This document shows positions 10,445 through 21,544 of a DNA stretch of 64,000 bases, in pieces. The DNA is from Euonymus europaeus (Eukaryota > Streptophyta > Magnoliopsida > Celastrales > Celastraceae): positions 6,205,001 through 6,269,000 of the forward strand of contig OY756957.1 in NCBI GenBank assembly GCA_963580455.1, in the 5' to 3' direction. The notes under the pieces are model-generated. The model ran no database searches, was not told where the DNA came from, and worked only from the letters and a program-made list of their open reading frames with translations. Made by a program: the position numbers and the translations under genes. Position 1 is the first letter of the stretch; the number at the start of each line of letters is the position of its first letter.

Positions 10445-13400
10445 TTACGTCTCCGCTAGACCAGATGAGGATTTACACCATAGAAACTTGTCAGTAGTGA
10501 TCGGCTTGGTCATCACATCTGCTAAGTTCTCATTTGTGTAAATCTTTTGCATATCCACACTTCCATCTTCCACTACTTCACGAACAAAGTGATATTGAAC
10601 GTCTATGTGCTTCGTTCTTGAATGATAGGCCAGATTCCTTGCAATATGCAAGACACTCTAACTGTCACAAAACAAAATAATTTTCTCTTGTTTGTGCCCG
10701 AGCTCCTCCAATAACCTTTGTAACCAAATAGCTTCCTTGCAAGCTTGTGTAGCTGCCATGTATTCTGCTTTTGTTGTAGACAGAGCCACAACAGTTTGCA
10801 GTTTTGAAACCCAGCTTACAGCTCTTCCTGCAATTGTAAACACATAGCCTGTAGTAGATTTTCTTTTATCAAGGTCCCCCGTAAAATCTGAATCCACATA
10901 GCCCCCGACAGTAAATTTCGATCCTCCGTAACATAATGCAGCATCTAAGGTTCCTCTGATGTATCTCAGAATCCACTTCACAGTATTTCAATGCTCTTTA
11001 CCAGAATTCGCCATATATTGACTAACCACTCCTACTGCTTGTGCAATGTCTGGTCTTGTACATATCATAGCGAACATTAAACTTCCCACTGCTGATGCAT
11101 ACGGTACTCGAGACATCTCCATTCTCTCTGCTTCATTGCTAGTACACATACTTGAGGATATTTTGAAATTAGCAGGAAGTGGGGTAGAAATTGGCTTGCA
11201 ACCTTCCATGTTGAAGCGTCGCAAGATCTTTTGCAAATAATTTTTCTGTGAAAGCCAAATCTTTCTGCTATTTCTATCTCGGTGAATTTGCATCCCTAGA
11301 ATCTTGTTTGCTGGTCCCAGATCCTTCATATCAAATTCCCTAGCCAACTGTGCCTTTAATTCTTGGACTCGATCTTTGTTGGGGCCTGCTACTAACATGT
11401 CATCCACGTACAACAACAAGATAATGAAGTCATTATCTCCCTCAAACCTTTTGTAGTACGTACAATGGTCTGAACTGAGTCTATTGTACCCAAGGCTAAT
11501 AATGAAGGAATCAAATCTCTTATACCAACATCTCGGCGCCTGTTTGAGACCATATAGAGATTTGTTCAACCTACAAACTAAGTTCTATTTGCCTTCTTCA
11601 GCAAAACCTTCTAGTTGAAGCATATAAATTTCTTCTTCAAGTTCTCCATGAAGAAATGCAGTTTTAACATCTAACTGCTCCAAATGTAAGTCAAATGTAG
11701 CACACATAGCCAGAACTACTCTGACTATTGTAAGTCGAACCACCGGAGAAAATATCTCGTTGAAGTCAATGCCTTCTTTCTGAGCATATCCTTTCACCAC
11801 CAATCGAGCACGATATCGCTCCACCTCATCATTGCTATCTCACTTGATCTTGTAAACCCATTTGTTACCAATGGCTTTTCTTTCATGTGGCAATGGTACA
11901 AGATTCCAAGTGTTATTTTTATGGAGAGCTTCAATCTCCTCCTGCATTGTTGTCATCCACAGAGACGCATCTGAACTGTTTCTAGCTTTATGGAAAGTTG
12001 AAGGCTCTCCATCCTCCGTTAAAAGACAGTATGCAACATTGCACTCCGTAACATATTCTGAGTGCCAAACTGGCAGTCTTTTCTCTCGAGTTAATCGCCG
12101 AACTTCTGGAGCCTCGGCAGGAGCCTCAGCTTGAGTCTCGGACTCAACGTGTTCTTGTACCTCAGGCTCTGGTGCGGCTTTAGAAGCAACTTCTTTCTCC
12201 GACTTATCTTTCGTTTGAACTATTGTAGTCTCCGAATTTTCTTTTTCCGTGCTATCATCACTTTTATCTTTCAGTTTATCTTCTATAAAGATAACATCCC
12301 TACTGATAATAACCTTATGGGCAGTGGTGTCCCATAGGCGATACCCCTTAACTCCATCAGCATACCTCAAGAATATACATTTCCTAGATTTTGGATCTAA
12401 CTTCATTCTTTCTTAGGCATTGAACATCACATACACAGTACTTCCAAATGTATGGAGTCTTGAATAATCAGCCGGTTTACCCGTTCACATCCCCATCAGT
12501 GTCTTCAATTCAATTGCAGTTGAAGGTGACCGATTTATCAGATAACAGGCGGTTTTGACTGCCTCTGCCCAGAAGCCTTTTGCTAGGCCTGCAGTTCTCA
12601 ACATTGCCCTTGTTCTTTCCAACAATGTTCTGTTCATCCGCTCTGCCACTCCATTTTGTTGAGGAGTGTATGCTGTAGTGAACTGTCTTTTGATGCCTTC
12701 TTTATTACAGAAAACATCAAATTCATCGCCAGTGTATTCTCCTCCATTATCATACCTCAAACACTTGATCTTTTTACCAGACTCAAGTTCCACCCGGGCT
12801 TTGAATATTTTGAAGAACGAAAACACATCCATCTTCCTCTTGATGGGATACACCCAACACCTTCTGGAATAATCATCAATAAAGGAAACAAAGTATTTTG
12901 CTCCTCCCAGAGATATCACCGGTGCTTGCCACACATCAGAGTGAATCAGTTCTAGAGTATCATTGCTTCTTGAACTAGATAGACTGAATTTCAATCTATT
13001 CTGCTTATTTGTTACACAGTGCTCACAAAAGGGTAATAACACCTTTGTGAGACCGGGGAGTAAATTCTTCTCGGAAAGAATTCTCAATCCTCGTTCAGAC
13101 ATATGTCCGAGTTTGAGATGCCACTTCATTACAGGTTCATCTTTTGAACTACTTGATACAACAGATGCTTCTGCTTCAAGTATAGTTTCTCCCTTTAGCT
13201 TGTATAAATTTGAAGTCAGTTTTTCTGTCTTCATAACTATAAGTACGCCTCGGATAATTTTCATTATCCCATCTTAGGTTTGGATCTTGTAACCGAGACT
13301 ATTTATTTGTCCCAAAGACAATAGATTCTTTCTCAGGCCTTCCACATGTCGAACCTCCTTGATAGTGTAAACAGTCCCATTATGCATTTTTAGTTTGATG

Positions 13401-14404
13401 GTTCCAATGCCGACAATCTTCAGGATGTGATCATTACCCATGAACACTGATCCTCATTACCCATGAACACTGATCCTCTTGAGATTTGTTTATACTGATG
13501 AAACCATTCTCTTCGTGAGGTCATGTGCCATGTAGGACCTGAATCAATAATCCAGGTATCACTAAAGTTCCTTTCACCTTCTGTGATCGGCATTGCTTCA
13601 ATATATAAAATTTCACCATCATCGGGGGTACTTGCCACATTTCCTTGAGAGTTCTTCTCTTTGTTCTTCTTCTTCCAACAATCCTTCTTCAGGTGTCCTT
13701 TCTTGCCACAAAAGTAGCATTTAAAATTCTTCTTACTCCTTGATTTGGACCTGCCATGATTTTGGCTCCCACTTGAGCCACGTTCCATTGGTCTCCCTCT
13801 TTCCATCGTTAAAGCCTCAGCTTGATATGAACCAGCCAACCCGTCCTCCTTGTTTTTGCGTTTATTCTCTTCTTCCAGAATAGCAGCGGCAATATCATCA
13901 AAGACTAGGTACTCCGTGAGAACATTGTTAGTGAGGTTGATAATGAGTTGATCATATGAGTTTGGTAGACTTTGGAGTAGAAGTTCCGCACGTTCAACTG
14001 GTTCTACTTTATATCCCAACGATGTTAGTTGAGAAAACATAGTATTCAATGAGTTGATGTGCTCTGTCAGTGAAGTAGATTCAATCATACGAAGAGTGTA
14101 GAGTTTCCTTTTCAGAAAAATCTTGTTGTGGAGAGACTTTGCCTCATAGAGTGGTGAGATGATCCCAGATCTCCTTTGCAGTTTTCTTTTCTTCTATACT
14201 TGAAAGTACACCGTCGGATAATGCCAGATGAAGATTGGCAATTGCGGTGCCATCCATTTCACTCCACTTTTCATCTGTGACTCCAGTGGGCTTATTATCA
14301 ATAGCCGCCAGACAGTTATCTTTCCTCAAGATAGCCTTCATTTTCAATTTCCACAATGAAAAATTACTTCCATTGAACTTCTCAATTTCATGCTTTGCTG
14401 CCAT
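10445..14404 (-). pseudogene. Copia gag-pol polyprotein, broken by stops and frame shifts
   Basis: From ATG 14404 the gag begins MAAKHEIEKFNG. A frame break near 14150 moves the reading to the segment 14088-13420, with a CCHC knuckle (CYFCGKKGHLKKDC) and a protease motif DSGPTWHM. A 23-bp tandem duplication at 13431-13476 breaks the frame again. Integrase lies at 13264-12485 (HLKLGH zinc region, DVW, YDNGGE, TPQQNGVAER). The RT region runs 12406-10988 (KARLV-like RYRARLV, YGLKQAPR, YVDDM), and RNase H 10981-10445 (GYVDSDF, ALSTTKAEY). In-frame stops are seen at 13276, 12487, 12415, 11842, 11587, 10990 and 10660 (first base, minus strand). Product non-functional. Confidence 0.92.
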
Positions 14405-14689
14405 TGCTTTTTATCACAACCAAGTACTTTGTGAACAGTACCGTGAATAGTACCTCCAAATTAGTTCCCAGGAAAGAGTGGGGGCTTTCCGTTTAAAACG
14501 GCGCACAATTAAATAACCGCCCTTTCCTAGACAGAACTTCTTTTAGATAGTACTTCCAGACAACCGTACCACGAATACTTGATCAAAAATCTCAAGAAAA
14601 CTTTTCTGATGTGGAAGGTCAAACAATGTTGCAACCACAGAGCATACTCAGATTTTCAAGAGAACAAGCAAATCCTGAACCAACCAATC

Positions 14690-14703
14690 GCTCCGATATC
14701 ACT
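14690..14703 (-). other. Primer-binding site of the minus-strand Copia element
   Basis: Minus-strand AGTGATATCGGAGC follows the 5' LTR directly and resembles the TGGTATCAGAGC complement of initiator-Met tRNA, with mutations. It sets the orientation of the element. Confidence 0.75.
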
Positions 14704-15165
14704 TGTTGTAAATTGACGGCCCGGATCGAGCAGGATTGCAGCTTCAAATGAACTTGAGATAATAAAAGGCTAAATTGGACACACAGATTTTACGTGGAAA
14801 ACCCCCCAACGAGTAAGGGTAAAAACCACAGACCAGTATAGAAGAATTCACTATGGAACAAAAGATTACAACCTTCTCTCTAATTTAACAAGAAAAAAAC
14901 AATTACACTCTCTCTTGAAACTAGGAGAAGAACCAAAACCTCTCAAAAGAATCTCTCTCTCTCACTCTCACCATCTCCTTTCTTTGTTTCTTCGGTTTTG
15001 TGTGTATCATGAAGTAGAGATTGCACGCCTTTATATAGGCATAGATGAAGCAAAATACTTGGCTAGAAACATGCCACGTAAATCCAACTATTAGTTGGTT
15101 TCTACCCAACTATTAAGTTGACTAGAACATGCCACATAACCCAACTAATTCTAGAAGATTCAACA
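14704..15165 (-). repeat. 5' LTR of the minus-strand Copia element
   Basis: 462 bp, the partner of 9905-10365, one base longer because of a C-run. It drives the element on the minus strand: a TATA-like 'tatataaa' is seen in reverse near 15030. It ends at the duplicated GTTAA. Confidence 0.95.
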
Positions 15166-15454
15166 GTTAAGGGCTTTGGAGACTCGTGCAATTAGGAACT
15201 TATCTAATTTTATTGTGGAGTCAGATTCAGTGCTTATGCTATAGCAGCTGCGACATCGAATGCCTATGGTGATTCTCCAACGGGGCATATTATTGAGCAT
15301 ATTCAAGACCCTCACGTTGTCTTTGAATGTTTCTTATTGTCTTCGTACTAGAAGAGAGACCAATGATATTTTTAGTTAACCTTGTATTATTATACCCCTA
15401 TCAAACGTACCCTAAGTGAGTCTATACTTCTATAGTTTCATTATTACAATATCT

Positions 15455-15965
15455 AAAATATAATATAATACGAGTGGCCGAAAAAGTCGGCCAAACGTTA
15501 TAATATAAAATGGCATCGTTTTGAGATCATATATGGTGTGAACCACCACAGTGAAGCGCGAGACTATATAAACTTGGTGAAACTCGCCGCGTGAAACCGA
15601 GAAATCCACCTAGTTTATATTATAATAATAAATAATAAATACGAGCGTCCGAAAAAAGACAAAACATTAGAATACAAAATGGTGTCGTTTTGAGGTCATA
15701 TATGGTGTGAACCACAACAGTGATGCGGGGACATTATAAACTTGGTGGAACTTGCCGTGTGATACCAATAAATCCACCAAATTTATATTATAATATAAGT
15801 GGCAAATGAAGACAAAACATTAAAATAAAAATCGATGTCGTTTTGAGATCATATATGGTGCGAACCGCAACAATGACGCGTGAGACTATATAAACTTAGT
15901 GGAACTGACCGTGTGATGCTAAAAAATCCATCAAGTTTATATAGTATAAGAATAAGAATAGATGT
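15455..15965 (+). repeat. Tandem triplicate of about 155-167 bp, each with a TATA-like box
   Basis: Three diverged copies begin near 15493, 15660 and 15815. Each carries 'tcgttttgag.tcatatatgg', 'gaacc.caaca.tga', 'gagactatataaactt' (or 'gacattataaactt') and 'aaatccaccaa/agtttatat'. The 'tatataaact' stretch in two copies is a textbook TATA sequence, so the unit looks like a repeated promoter-like piece, though no gene follows. Confidence 0.75.
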
Positions 15966-16097
15966 TTCCTCCCCTCTAAAAACTAAAACGTGGACACATT
16001 TATAAAATTGTAATGTAAACAAGTAATCTAATATTATACTGATGTCATTATTGTTAAACAGAAATATTATAAATTGTCAAAAATTAATATTTGAATA

Positions 16098-16355
16098 CTC
16101 CCTCCGTCCCAATTTAATTGTCACTTTTTTTTTTTGGGATGTTCCAAAATACATGTCCATTTCAATTAATGAAAGCTATTTTTTCCTATTTTTTCCTTAT
16201 TTACCTTTAACTTGAAAAACTCAATAAACTGCTCATTAATTATAGTGTCAAAGTATTTATCATTATAAATAGGGATATAAACGTCAAATTAAAAGGAAAT
16301 TAAATATTTTTTTAAATGTAAAAAAGTGAATGATACAATTAAAATGGGACGGGAG
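16098..16355. mobile_element. Stowaway MITE (258 bp)
   Basis: Ends are CTCCCTCCGTCCCAATTTAA and, reversed, CTCCCGTCCCATTTTAA, flanked by TA on both sides (16096-16097 and 16356-16357). These are the Tc1/mariner-derived Stowaway hallmarks. Related copies lie at 30575-30802 and 42426-42688. Confidence 0.9.
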
Positions 16356-16359
16356 TAAA

Positions 16360-17298
16360 TAAAATAAAATAAAACTCTGATGCGAACGCTGTAAAGTCAA
16401 ATTAAGGTCTCTACCGGTCACTGGGAGTGGGAGTTGAATCCTTTTGAAGCTAGAAAATGTATGAAAACGAAAACAAAGCGACCAATAGTTTAATCCCGTT
16501 AAACACAGCCAAGTATTAAAGACACTATAAATGCAATTAATTTACTCTGACTGATTCTTCGATAAGGATAACAGGATTTTTCGTTGATATCAAGGCACGT
16601 AATTTTTCTCTTAACTTTTGGATTGGATATTCTAAATCTCTGGCCAAGACCCAAGGACTAAACAGTCATTTCTGTCCACCATTTCTGGTGCATCTACTCA
16701 TGAATCATGACTCAGTTCATGCTTCAATCTTAAACAACTCCCTCTCCAGTAAGACTTGTCATAGTTTCCATGATTATCAAGAGGGAAAATAATTGTCAAA
16801 AGGTGAAGTTTTAGATCTGAGTAGTTCTGACATTGTTGGCAAGTACAGCCTGCCACTTGAAACTGTAAATAAACAGGGCATATTTAGTATTTACAGAACC
16901 ATCCACACCTTTTGTATTTGCAGAACCAATACTAGCTTTGTCCGCACACCTTCAGCACTGCAATGGGGTCACACATGAAGTGAAATTGGGACAAGATTCA
17001 CACTCTATGAGCAGCACCAACATCAACAATGCAGTAGGCACTCAACTTTTAACCCAACTTACTCCATCATTAAATGGAAAACGGGTATCTGACGGTCCGA
17101 GTTTATAACAGGTTAAGAAACAATCCATTGGAAATTTTGCACTAACGGGTAATGTCTTAAGACGACAATAAGAAAACAATCGAGGAGAATTCAAAGAGAT
17201 AGTTTCATAGTTGACAATGAATGATGAATCAGACAACTAAAGTGAAATTTTCCTGTGAACTACAAATAATTCACTAATCCAACTAACGAAGTCTCTGA
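16360..17298. other. Intergenic and likely 3' flank of the zinc-finger gene
   Basis: No gene was recognised. Short open frames (16793-16978 plus, 17042-17236 minus) have no family signal. The stretch just below 17299 is probably the 3'UTR of the minus-strand zinc-finger gene. Confidence 0.4.
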
Positions 17299-18219
17299 TT
17301 ATTTTTCGGAAACCACACTATACTCATCTTCATCCATTGGAGCTGGCAAGTTAAGATCTATTGAAACTGAAACTGCATCAGTATCCAGTTTGGTAGGAGT
17401 AGTTGTTGTTGCAGTACTTGTTGAAGAAGATAAAATGTGGGATCTCTTGTGTCCACCAAGTGCTTGTCCTGAACCAAATACTTTGAAGCAAAATGGGCAC
17501 TCGAAAATCTTATCATCAGCAGCAATCTTACCTTGCTCGCAAATTCTCTTATGCCCATCCAGTGCTTGTAAAGATCGAAAACCCTTCTTGCACTTCTCGC
17601 ATAGAATTCTCTTGGTCACTTTGGATTTCTCGACTGATCTTTGATCTTGTTCCTTCATCCAACAATCCCTCGAAAGCATCATGAGACAGGTAGCAACATC
17701 TTCTTCAGGTGAAGTATCAGAAACAGAGCTCACTGGTTCTGGATCGGCCGGGGAGGAGTTGTACTCATTGTTGTTATTATTAATCCAACCCTGTTTGCTG
17801 CTCTGCTTTGCCTTCTTGGTTTCAAATTTCATCTTCTGGTTCTCGAATTTCCGATTCCTCTTCCTCTTAGATCGTCTCCGAGTTGGGTTTCTTGACTCAG
17901 TCTCACTCTCTCCATCTTGGACAACAACACAAGACCCAGGATCAGCAACGAAAGAAAATTCAGGATCTGCAACTCTGAAACTCTTCTTTGGATTCTCCCT
18001 CAACCCATAAACCAACCCTTTCTCTTCTCCTCCTCCTTCACCTCTGTTCTTCTCTTCTTCTTCTAAAGATGCAGATGCGGCTGATTCGATTGTACTGTCA
18101 ACGAATTGTTGAGTCTTCTTTGGAAGAGGAAGAGTGGCTAAATGAGCCTTCATGTGACCACCCAGAGCTCTGCCATTAGCGAAACTTCTGGTGCAGAGCT
18201 TGCATTTGTGCCTCTCCAT
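17299..18219 (-). CDS. C2H2 zinc-finger transcriptional repressor, ZAT-like, with EAR motif
   Basis: A single exon of 306 codons. Finger 1 starts almost at the N-terminus (C6, C9, H22, H26; RALGGH core). Finger 2 is at 207-227 (QALDGH core, C207, C210, H223, but C227 where the second His is expected). Finger 3 is at 241-261 (QALGGH core, C241, C244, H257, H261). A basic stretch RRRSKRKRNRK at 114-124 is a likely nuclear signal, and IDLNLPAP near 287-294 is a DLN-type EAR motif that recruits TOPLESS-class corepressors. The layout (finger at the very start, two distant C-terminal fingers, terminal EAR) resembles the ZAT1/ZAT4/ZAT9 group; such proteins act in stress and development. The start is the only ATG that keeps finger 1. 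The exact orthologue is not determined. Confidence 0.93.
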   Translation of the reverse strand: MERHKCKLCTRSFANGRALGGHMKAHLATLPLPKKTQQFVDSTIESAASASLEEEEKNRGEGGGEEKGLVYGLRENPKKSFRVADPEFSFVADPGSCVVVQDGESETESRNPTRRRSKRKRNRKFENQKMKFETKKAKQSSKQGWINNNNNEYNSSPADPEPVSSVSDTSPEEDVATCLMMLSRDCWMKEQDQRSVEKSKVTKRILCEKCKKGFRSLQALDGHKRICEQGKIAADDKIFECPFCFKVFGSGQALGGHKRSHILSSSTSTATTTTPTKLDTDAVSVSIDLNLPAPMDEDEYSVVSEK

Positions 18220-19469
18220 AACGAAAAACTGATACAGAACAAGAACCCAAAAAAAAAAGGATTTGTTGTTGAAACAAAGAGATTGGGGAATTGCTTAAAA
18301 GCAAAGAGTAGGTGACAAGCATTCCTCCACCGAAAGACAAGCACAACCCAAATTTCCAATTGAGTAGAATATTAAGAAAAAACAGTTGTGGATTGTGTGA
18401 AAATAGTAAATAGTTTTTTGTTTTATAACCAAAGTGCAAAAAAATATTTTTTAAAAAAGTGTGTGATTTGATGAGTCCTGAAAGATGTACAAGTAACATG
18501 CAATCCTTCCCCAACTCGGTTGATAAGCCTTTTGTTTTTTGTTTTATTTTATTTTTACCATTTTTGGGACTAGAAAGTTGCCAAATAAAGCAATTAAATT
18601 TTGGCTGATTTTATACATATTTCACTATTTGGAGGGTAGTCGTGTTAAACATCTCAGACCTATATATTTCATGATATCTTATGCACATGTGACATAATTA
18701 TTTCATTGCATTCGCACAATTAAATAAGTTTATTTCATTGTTATAACACACTTAAATAATTGTAATAACACAATAGAATGTCATAAGATATGTAAGACTG
18801 AGATACATATATTATTTCTGTTTGAAGGGATATGTGGGATTGAGTATTAAGTTAGATTCTCATTATAGGCAATACATATGTGGCCATGCGTTGTGTTTTA
18901 ACCTCACTTGTTTCGTCGTCAGGTGAGAAATTTACGTAAGCGTTTATAATTAAAATTTAGACTCATCTCAAATGTTTAAATAATAAATTTTATATAAAAT
19001 CCTTATGGATTAGCCAAAAAAAAATGGGCTCAAACTCTTATCCATCCATTTGTGCATGACTTTGAAATTTTCAAGCGCTTTGGCTTTGGACCCCATCATT
19101 CATACTTCTCCATACTCTCACTTAATCAGTAGAGTTTGCACTTTGCAGTCTGTTTATTATTGTCTTTTTCTCTTTAATATTTTCTTTAGTCTCTCTGTTT
19201 GGTAGACTGTGCTCAGCGCTTCTCTCTTTTTTGCCTTTTTGGTTAATATTTATACAAGGTGTGGGGTTCCAATTTCCAACTTAAAATCTAATTATATTTT
19301 ATCTAATCCAGTTTGTGTAGTTAAATGCATTACATTTTAGGGTCGATAATTTTTCTAATCCCTTTTTGAGTAACATTCTAGTGATGAATTTTTTTGAGTC
19401 AAATTGTATTGACTCAGAAGATCATTAGTTCGATTTTTACTGAGAGTAATACTTTTCTAACTACACGTT
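18220..19469. other. Upstream region of the zinc-finger gene and intergenic DNA
   Basis: 18220-18520 is the likely 5'UTR and promoter of the minus-strand zinc-finger gene. Beyond it the sequence is AT-rich with a short imperfect repeat around 18640-18800 ('acataattatttcattgca'). No coding region was recognised. Confidence 0.4.
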
Positions 19470-19485
19470 CGGTTTGACACAACTT

Positions 19486-19702
19486 CGGTTTGGGGTCGAG
19501 AAACCGAAACCCGTCTGCCAGTTCCCTGCCCTGGGAGTCACTGACAGATGTAAGTCGCAGGATGTGCAGCCTTACGGTAGGGACCACCTGCCGCTTTAGA
19601 AGTGGTCGAATGCCTCTACGAGGGTTCGAACTCACAATCTCCACTTCCCCCGTTAAGAGTTTTGACAAGGTGGGTACCGCTCAGCCATATGCCCTGGGGG
19701 CT
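19486..19702 (-). mobile_element. tRNA-derived SINE (217 bp) with 16-bp target-site duplication
   Basis: The direct repeat CGGTTTGACACAACTT is perfect at 19470-19485 and 19703-19718. On the minus strand the element starts near GGGCATATGGCTGAGCGGTA (A box) and has TTGTGAGTTCGAACCCTCG (B box) about 55 bp on: an internal RNA polymerase III promoter. The 3' half is non-tRNA and ends in 'ctcgaccccaaaccg' rather than a long poly(A). It is not a functional tRNA gene: no cloverleaf or acceptor stem was found. Confidence 0.88.
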
Positions 19703-19718
19703 CGGTTTGACACAACTT

Positions 19719-20924
19719 ATCATGTCATCAGGTAGGAAATTTATGTGCATGTAAATCTGGTGGCTCCATATAGAATAATATAATATTATTATCCAATGTA
19801 TAAGCTTATCATTATATAAGTTGATGTATAATTTAATCCTACCCATTGTTTGGAAGAAAAAAAAAACAATATTAAAGCTTATCCGGTCTATTTCTTATAT
19901 AATACGACATTTTGATTTGTTGTTAGACAAAATGAGGGTCTAATATTTGTATTTTTTGTAATTTAATATGTTAACTCTTTTCATAAGAGTTCTGTATAAA
20001 ATAAAAACGAATTGGGGGTCTTTTAACATGATACTATTATGGTGAGAGTTGTAAAAGGGAGATGACTACCTTCTTTTGTGTAGCCCATCGGACCATTGAA
20101 TTTTCGTGTTTGTGTTGGGTATTCCCCTCTTTGGTATATATAAAATAAAAAAGATGGGCATTTGAAATTGGCTGTAAGTGTGTGAATTAGGTGGACTGAA
20201 CAATATGACACTGGTTCTCCTCCTACTAGCCTAATTAATAGATGTGATGGAATGCAAAAGTGCAATAATTATAAATTGAGATGAAGCAATCTTTTCATTG
20301 TTATTCAAATTAATAGATATGAATTGGTTGTTATATCTCATTATGTCTGAATAATGTCAAGATCTTAATTAGTCTCTGGTTTCCCGTGGGGTCTCTGAGG
20401 GTGGATCTAAGGTTTCTACTAGCAAGGAACTTTGGACTCTCGATAATAATCTATTATTTGCCTTACGACGAGAATACCCAAGTTACCTGGTAGGGATAGC
20501 CACCAACCGAGTCACCCTCGATTATTAATAATGCCAGTTTTATCGTATTTTTTTGAATGAAACATGAAAAAAAACTGTATTTTGTAAATTAAAAATTGCC
20601 AGATTTGAAGGTAGATCCATAAACTGAAATTTATGGGCTTTCAAGTCCACTGAAAAATTTTACTTGTATTTCAATTCACTCCACCATAGATTTTTTTATT
20701 TTTTTTCATAATTTTTTTAAAAATGTTTTATCTTTCAAAATACATGGTAGATTTAAAAAAAAAATGCATATTCGAGCACAACACGTAAAACTATTTCTAA
20801 CAATACCTATCATCGATAATTTTTACTGTATTTTTTTAATTACATTATTTTTCATAAACAATGTAATTAATATATATGCTATGTAATTGTGTTTTTCACT
20901 ATTGTAACTTAAACAATAAGTGTT
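19719..20924. other. Intergenic AT-rich DNA
   Basis: No gene family was recognised. A reverse-strand open frame at 20023-20265 is short and unsupported. Around 20380-20520 there is a G/C-richer unique stretch with no clear frame. Confidence 0.4.
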
Positions 20925-21125
20925 AAACCCTAAGGGAAACAAATTCGCTAAACTTTAATGGACTCGTGTATCAAATTTTCATGTTGTAACCTCAACAAAC
21001 CCTAAGAGTAACGAATTCGCTAAACCCTAATGAACTCGTGTATCGAATTTTCATGTTGTAACCTAAATAACATGTGTCAAACACTTAAAAAAACGAATTC
21101 TCTAAACTCTAAGAAGCTCGTGTTG
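20925..21125 (+). repeat. 72-bp tandem repeat, about 2.5 copies, with AAACCCTAA words
   Basis: Two good copies begin at 20925 and 20997 ('aaaccctaag', 'aattcgctaaac', 'gactcgtgtatc.aattttc', 'atgttgtaacct'). A third, weaker copy follows from about 21070. The telomere-like AAACCCTAA word occurs within the unit but is not itself in tandem, so this is not an interstitial telomere. Confidence 0.75.
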
Positions 21126-21544
21126 GTGTTCCATAAGAGTAAAGCAACTAAAACAAATCCTTATTTAGACAATTCAAATGTACAAACCTTGAAGATTGTG
21201 CGCCAGCAATTAAACAGTAGTCATGAAAACCTGCCGGCTGCCGGCCTTCGCTTTTGAGTGTTCATGGGCCACCTAATCAATTATCCCATATATGCTCCTT
21301 CATCTACGCGTGATTAAAGCCGCATCTCATTTCATTTTTACACTAATTTGTCTTTTAATTTCTTTGTCTAGGTAGATTTGAGTGTTTATTTAATCACCAG
21401 CAAAAATAGATTTTATTTTCTTGTCATTTATGTACATCAATTTGATTTACAATGTATTTTATATGCATGATTAGCTAGTCGAATGTTCACTCACGATTCT
21501 CTTAAAAAAAACAATTTTAAAAGCAAAATTTATAGACCAATGAA

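Larger units (their letters stand above)
9905..15165 (-). mobile_element. Ty1/Copia LTR retrotransposon, Tork/TNT1-like, degenerate (5261 bp)
   Basis: It is bounded by LTRs at 9905-10365 and 14704-15165 and by a 5-bp target-site duplication GTTAA (9900-9904 and 15166-15170). Orientation is minus: the primer-binding site lies next to the right LTR and the purine tract next to the left LTR. Internal order on the minus strand is gag, CCHC knuckle, protease, integrase, reverse transcriptase, RNase H, which is the Copia order. Eye comparison of the LTRs shows about 18 differences in 462 bp (roughly 96% identity), so this is an old insertion. Several stops and frame breaks make it non-autonomous. 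Confidence 0.95.
9856..15244 (+). pseudogene. RNase H-like (RVT_3 type) fragment, split by a Copia element
   Basis: The left half (9856-9904) reads YEGCFDPFAGELLAML. After removal of the Copia element and one copy of its GTTAA duplication, the frame continues from 15171 as RALETRAIRNLSNFIVESDS and ends in TAG at 15242-15244. The ELLA...ESDS pattern is the Glu and Asp region of plant LINE-derived or domesticated RNase H domains. The frame is uninterrupted across the insertion, so the host fragment was open there when the element landed. Upstream and downstream parts of a complete reverse transcriptase are missing. A LINE remnant is the most likely source. Confidence 0.6.

Noticed and set aside
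19600..19700. A tRNA gene suggested by A- and B-box motifs
   Set aside because: No cloverleaf or acceptor stem; exact 16-bp duplications and a non-tRNA 3' half show a SINE.
20925..21110. Interstitial telomeric repeat because of AAACCCTAA words
   Set aside because: The word occurs once or twice per 72-bp unit, not as a 7-bp tandem array.
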